NCBI GenBank assembly: GCA_023130215.1
Contig: JAGMAN010000083.1
Span: 1 to 15,179, forward strand
Direction of reading: 5' to 3'
Source of the DNA: a bacterium
GTDB taxonomy: Bacteria > NPL-UPA2 > JAGMAN01
DNA: 15,179 nt
Shown: in pieces, positions 14,154 through 15,179 of the stretch
Layout: every line of letters starts with the position of its first letter
How positions within the stretch are numbered: the stretch's first letter is position 1
Translations under genes and position numbers: made by a program
Notes under the pieces: model-generated
The model's input: only the letters and a program-made list of their open reading frames with translations
Told to the model about the DNA's origin: nothing
Databases searched by the model: none

Positions 14154-15179
14154 ATGCCTGTGAAGGATAAAGGGGTCGACAAACTATTTAAGGAGTTGAG
14201 GTGGCTTATAATCATAAGATTAGTCGTCCTGATAGTGATGCTGACCGTGGAGGCTATGGTCTGGCAAATGGCCAGAAGCCCATTCTATGTCCTGATTGCC
14301 ATTACTATCATCTTGACTATATTCTACCACCTCTGGCTGGAGCGAAGAAGATCTTTGAAGTTATTAGCTTACCTCCAGATCTTCCTTGATGTAGGGATAG
14401 TAACTGGCCTGGTCCATTATACTAATGCAGTAGAGAGCGTATACATTTTCCTGTATCCTCTAACCGTTATTTCAGCTGGCATCTTCATTGCTCCAGGAGC
14501 AAGTATAGCAGCTGCCTCCCTATGCGCCCTCTTCTACAGTGTCCTCCTGGGAGTCGAGTTCTACCAGGGGCCGAAGGAGAACGGCAGTTACCTCTTATAC
14601 CTGGCAAGCGTCCGACTGATTGTCTTTTATCTTGTGGCCCTCTTGAGCGGTTATTTAGCTGAGAGATTGGCCGGGACCGGAAGAGAGTTAACCAGGCTTC
14701 GCACTTTTACTGATGATATTTTGGAGAATGTGACCAGCGGAATAGTAGTTGTTGATCGGGAAGGTCACATCATTCAGGTCAATAGAGCGGTGGGGAGAAT
14801 AGTTGGTCAGAGCGGGGAGAAGCTCAGGGGTTCACTCTTATCGGAGGCGATGGGGGAGAAAGGCGCTGAATTTGAGTTTGCTAACATCGTGAAGATAAGT
14901 GGCGATGGACTGGCTCACGAGACCAGGATAAAGGGAGAGGGAGGAAGGGAAATCCCCATCGGTTTTACTGCCTCCTTATTAAAAGATGAGTGGGGAAAAA
15001 TAAGCGGAGCCATCATTATCTTTAATGACCTCACCAAGATAAAGTATATGGAGGAAGAGATCAGACAGCGAGATAGATTAGCGGCAGTGGGGGAGATAGC
15101 CTCTGGAATGGCTCAGGAAATAGGGCATCCCCTGCAGTCACTCACCAACTCAGTGAAGGTTTTACACGAAGGAGTGCTG
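14154..15179 (+). CDS. pilS: PilS-like sensor histidine kinase, 3' end cut by window; altered H-box
   Basis: The window ends inside this gene; 342 residues are visible. Six hydrophobic helices occupy about residues 17-170, as in PilS, followed by a PAS domain (about 184-295: ENVTSGIVVVDREGHIIQVN ... GAIIIFNDLT) and the start of the dimerisation domain (LAAVGEIASGMAQEIGHPLQ). PilS kinases commonly control pilin transcription through PilR. The phospho-acceptor position of the usual HE(I/L)xNPL box is Gln321 (codon CAG at 15114-15116). A histidine appears four residues later (His325) where Asn is usual. Phosphorylation at the normal site is therefore not possible unless this is a sequence error. 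The start lies 3 bp after pilC; a GTG at 14160 has a better-spaced AGAGG and is an alternative. The catalytic ATPase domain is beyond the edge, so kinase integrity cannot be judged. Confidence 0.85.
   Translation, partial: MPVKDKGVDKLFKELRWLIIIRLVVLIVMLTVEAMVWQMARSPFYVLIAITIILTIFYHLWLERRRSLKLLAYLQIFLDVGIVTGLVHYTNAVESVYIFLYPLTVISAGIFIAPGASIAAASLCALFYSVLLGVEFYQGPKENGSYLLYLASVRLIVFYLVALLSGYLAERLAGTGRELTRLRTFTDDILENVTSGIVVVDREGHIIQVNRAVGRIVGQSGEKLRGSLLSEAMGEKGAEFEFANIVKISGDGLAHETRIKGEGGREIPIGFTASLLKDEWGKISGAIIIFNDLTKIKYMEEEIRQRDRLAAVGEIASGMAQEIGHPLQSLTNSVKVLHEGVL

Overview
The window reads as one contiguous bacterial chromosome segment, densely coding, with one gene on the minus strand and all others on the plus strand. 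The organism cannot be named from sequence alone. Single-chain (alpha-2 type) glycyl-tRNA synthetase, PEP-interconverting pyruvate phosphate dikinase and an orphan GltA-type Fe-S flavoprotein suggest an anaerobic bacterium. Heavy use of AGA/AGG arginine codons and purine-rich coding strands would suit a thermophile or a deep-branching lineage. The order glyS - ppdK - sigma-70 recalls the glyS/ppdK/dnaG/sigA neighbourhood of Firmicutes, but no dnaG is present. I see no rRNA, tRNA, CRISPR array, insertion sequence with a transposase, or convincing Rho-independent terminator.

Layout. Positions 1-94 hold a plausible promoter for glyS. Positions 113-4162 are glyS and ppdK, 18 bp apart. Positions 4221-5969 are a tight cluster of a small winged-helix-like protein, a primary-type sigma-70 factor and apt. 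Apt starts inside the sigma stop codon. GltA (5959-7410) runs on the opposite strand and its 3' end overlaps apt by 11 bp. A 162-bp divergent promoter region (7411-7572) separates gltA from the pilus cluster and contains a perfect TTGACA-17-TATAAT promoter. Positions 7573-15179 are a type IV pilus (or related filament) operon: a membrane GGDEF-like protein, pilT, two tandem pilB-type ATPases, pilC, and the start of a PilS-like sensor kinase cut by the window edge. These genes overlap or lie within 3 bp of each other.

How the genes fit together. The left half is housekeeping: translation, PEP/pyruvate metabolism, transcription and purine salvage. The right half is a motility/secretion motor: PilT for retraction, two PilB-like ATPases for assembly, PilC as the inner-membrane platform. 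Two signalling proteins flank the motor. Both lack the residues expected for catalysis: the GGDEF motif reads GGGRF, and the histidine-kinase H-box reads QEIGHPL with Gln at the phospho-acceptor position. Both PilB paralogues carry N-terminal repeats resembling the MshEN c-di-GMP-binding motif. The combination of non-catalytic signalling partners and possible c-di-GMP-sensing motors is the most interesting biology here. A 75-bp inverted-repeat-bounded element that appears to sit in frame inside gltA is the most interesting DNA structure.
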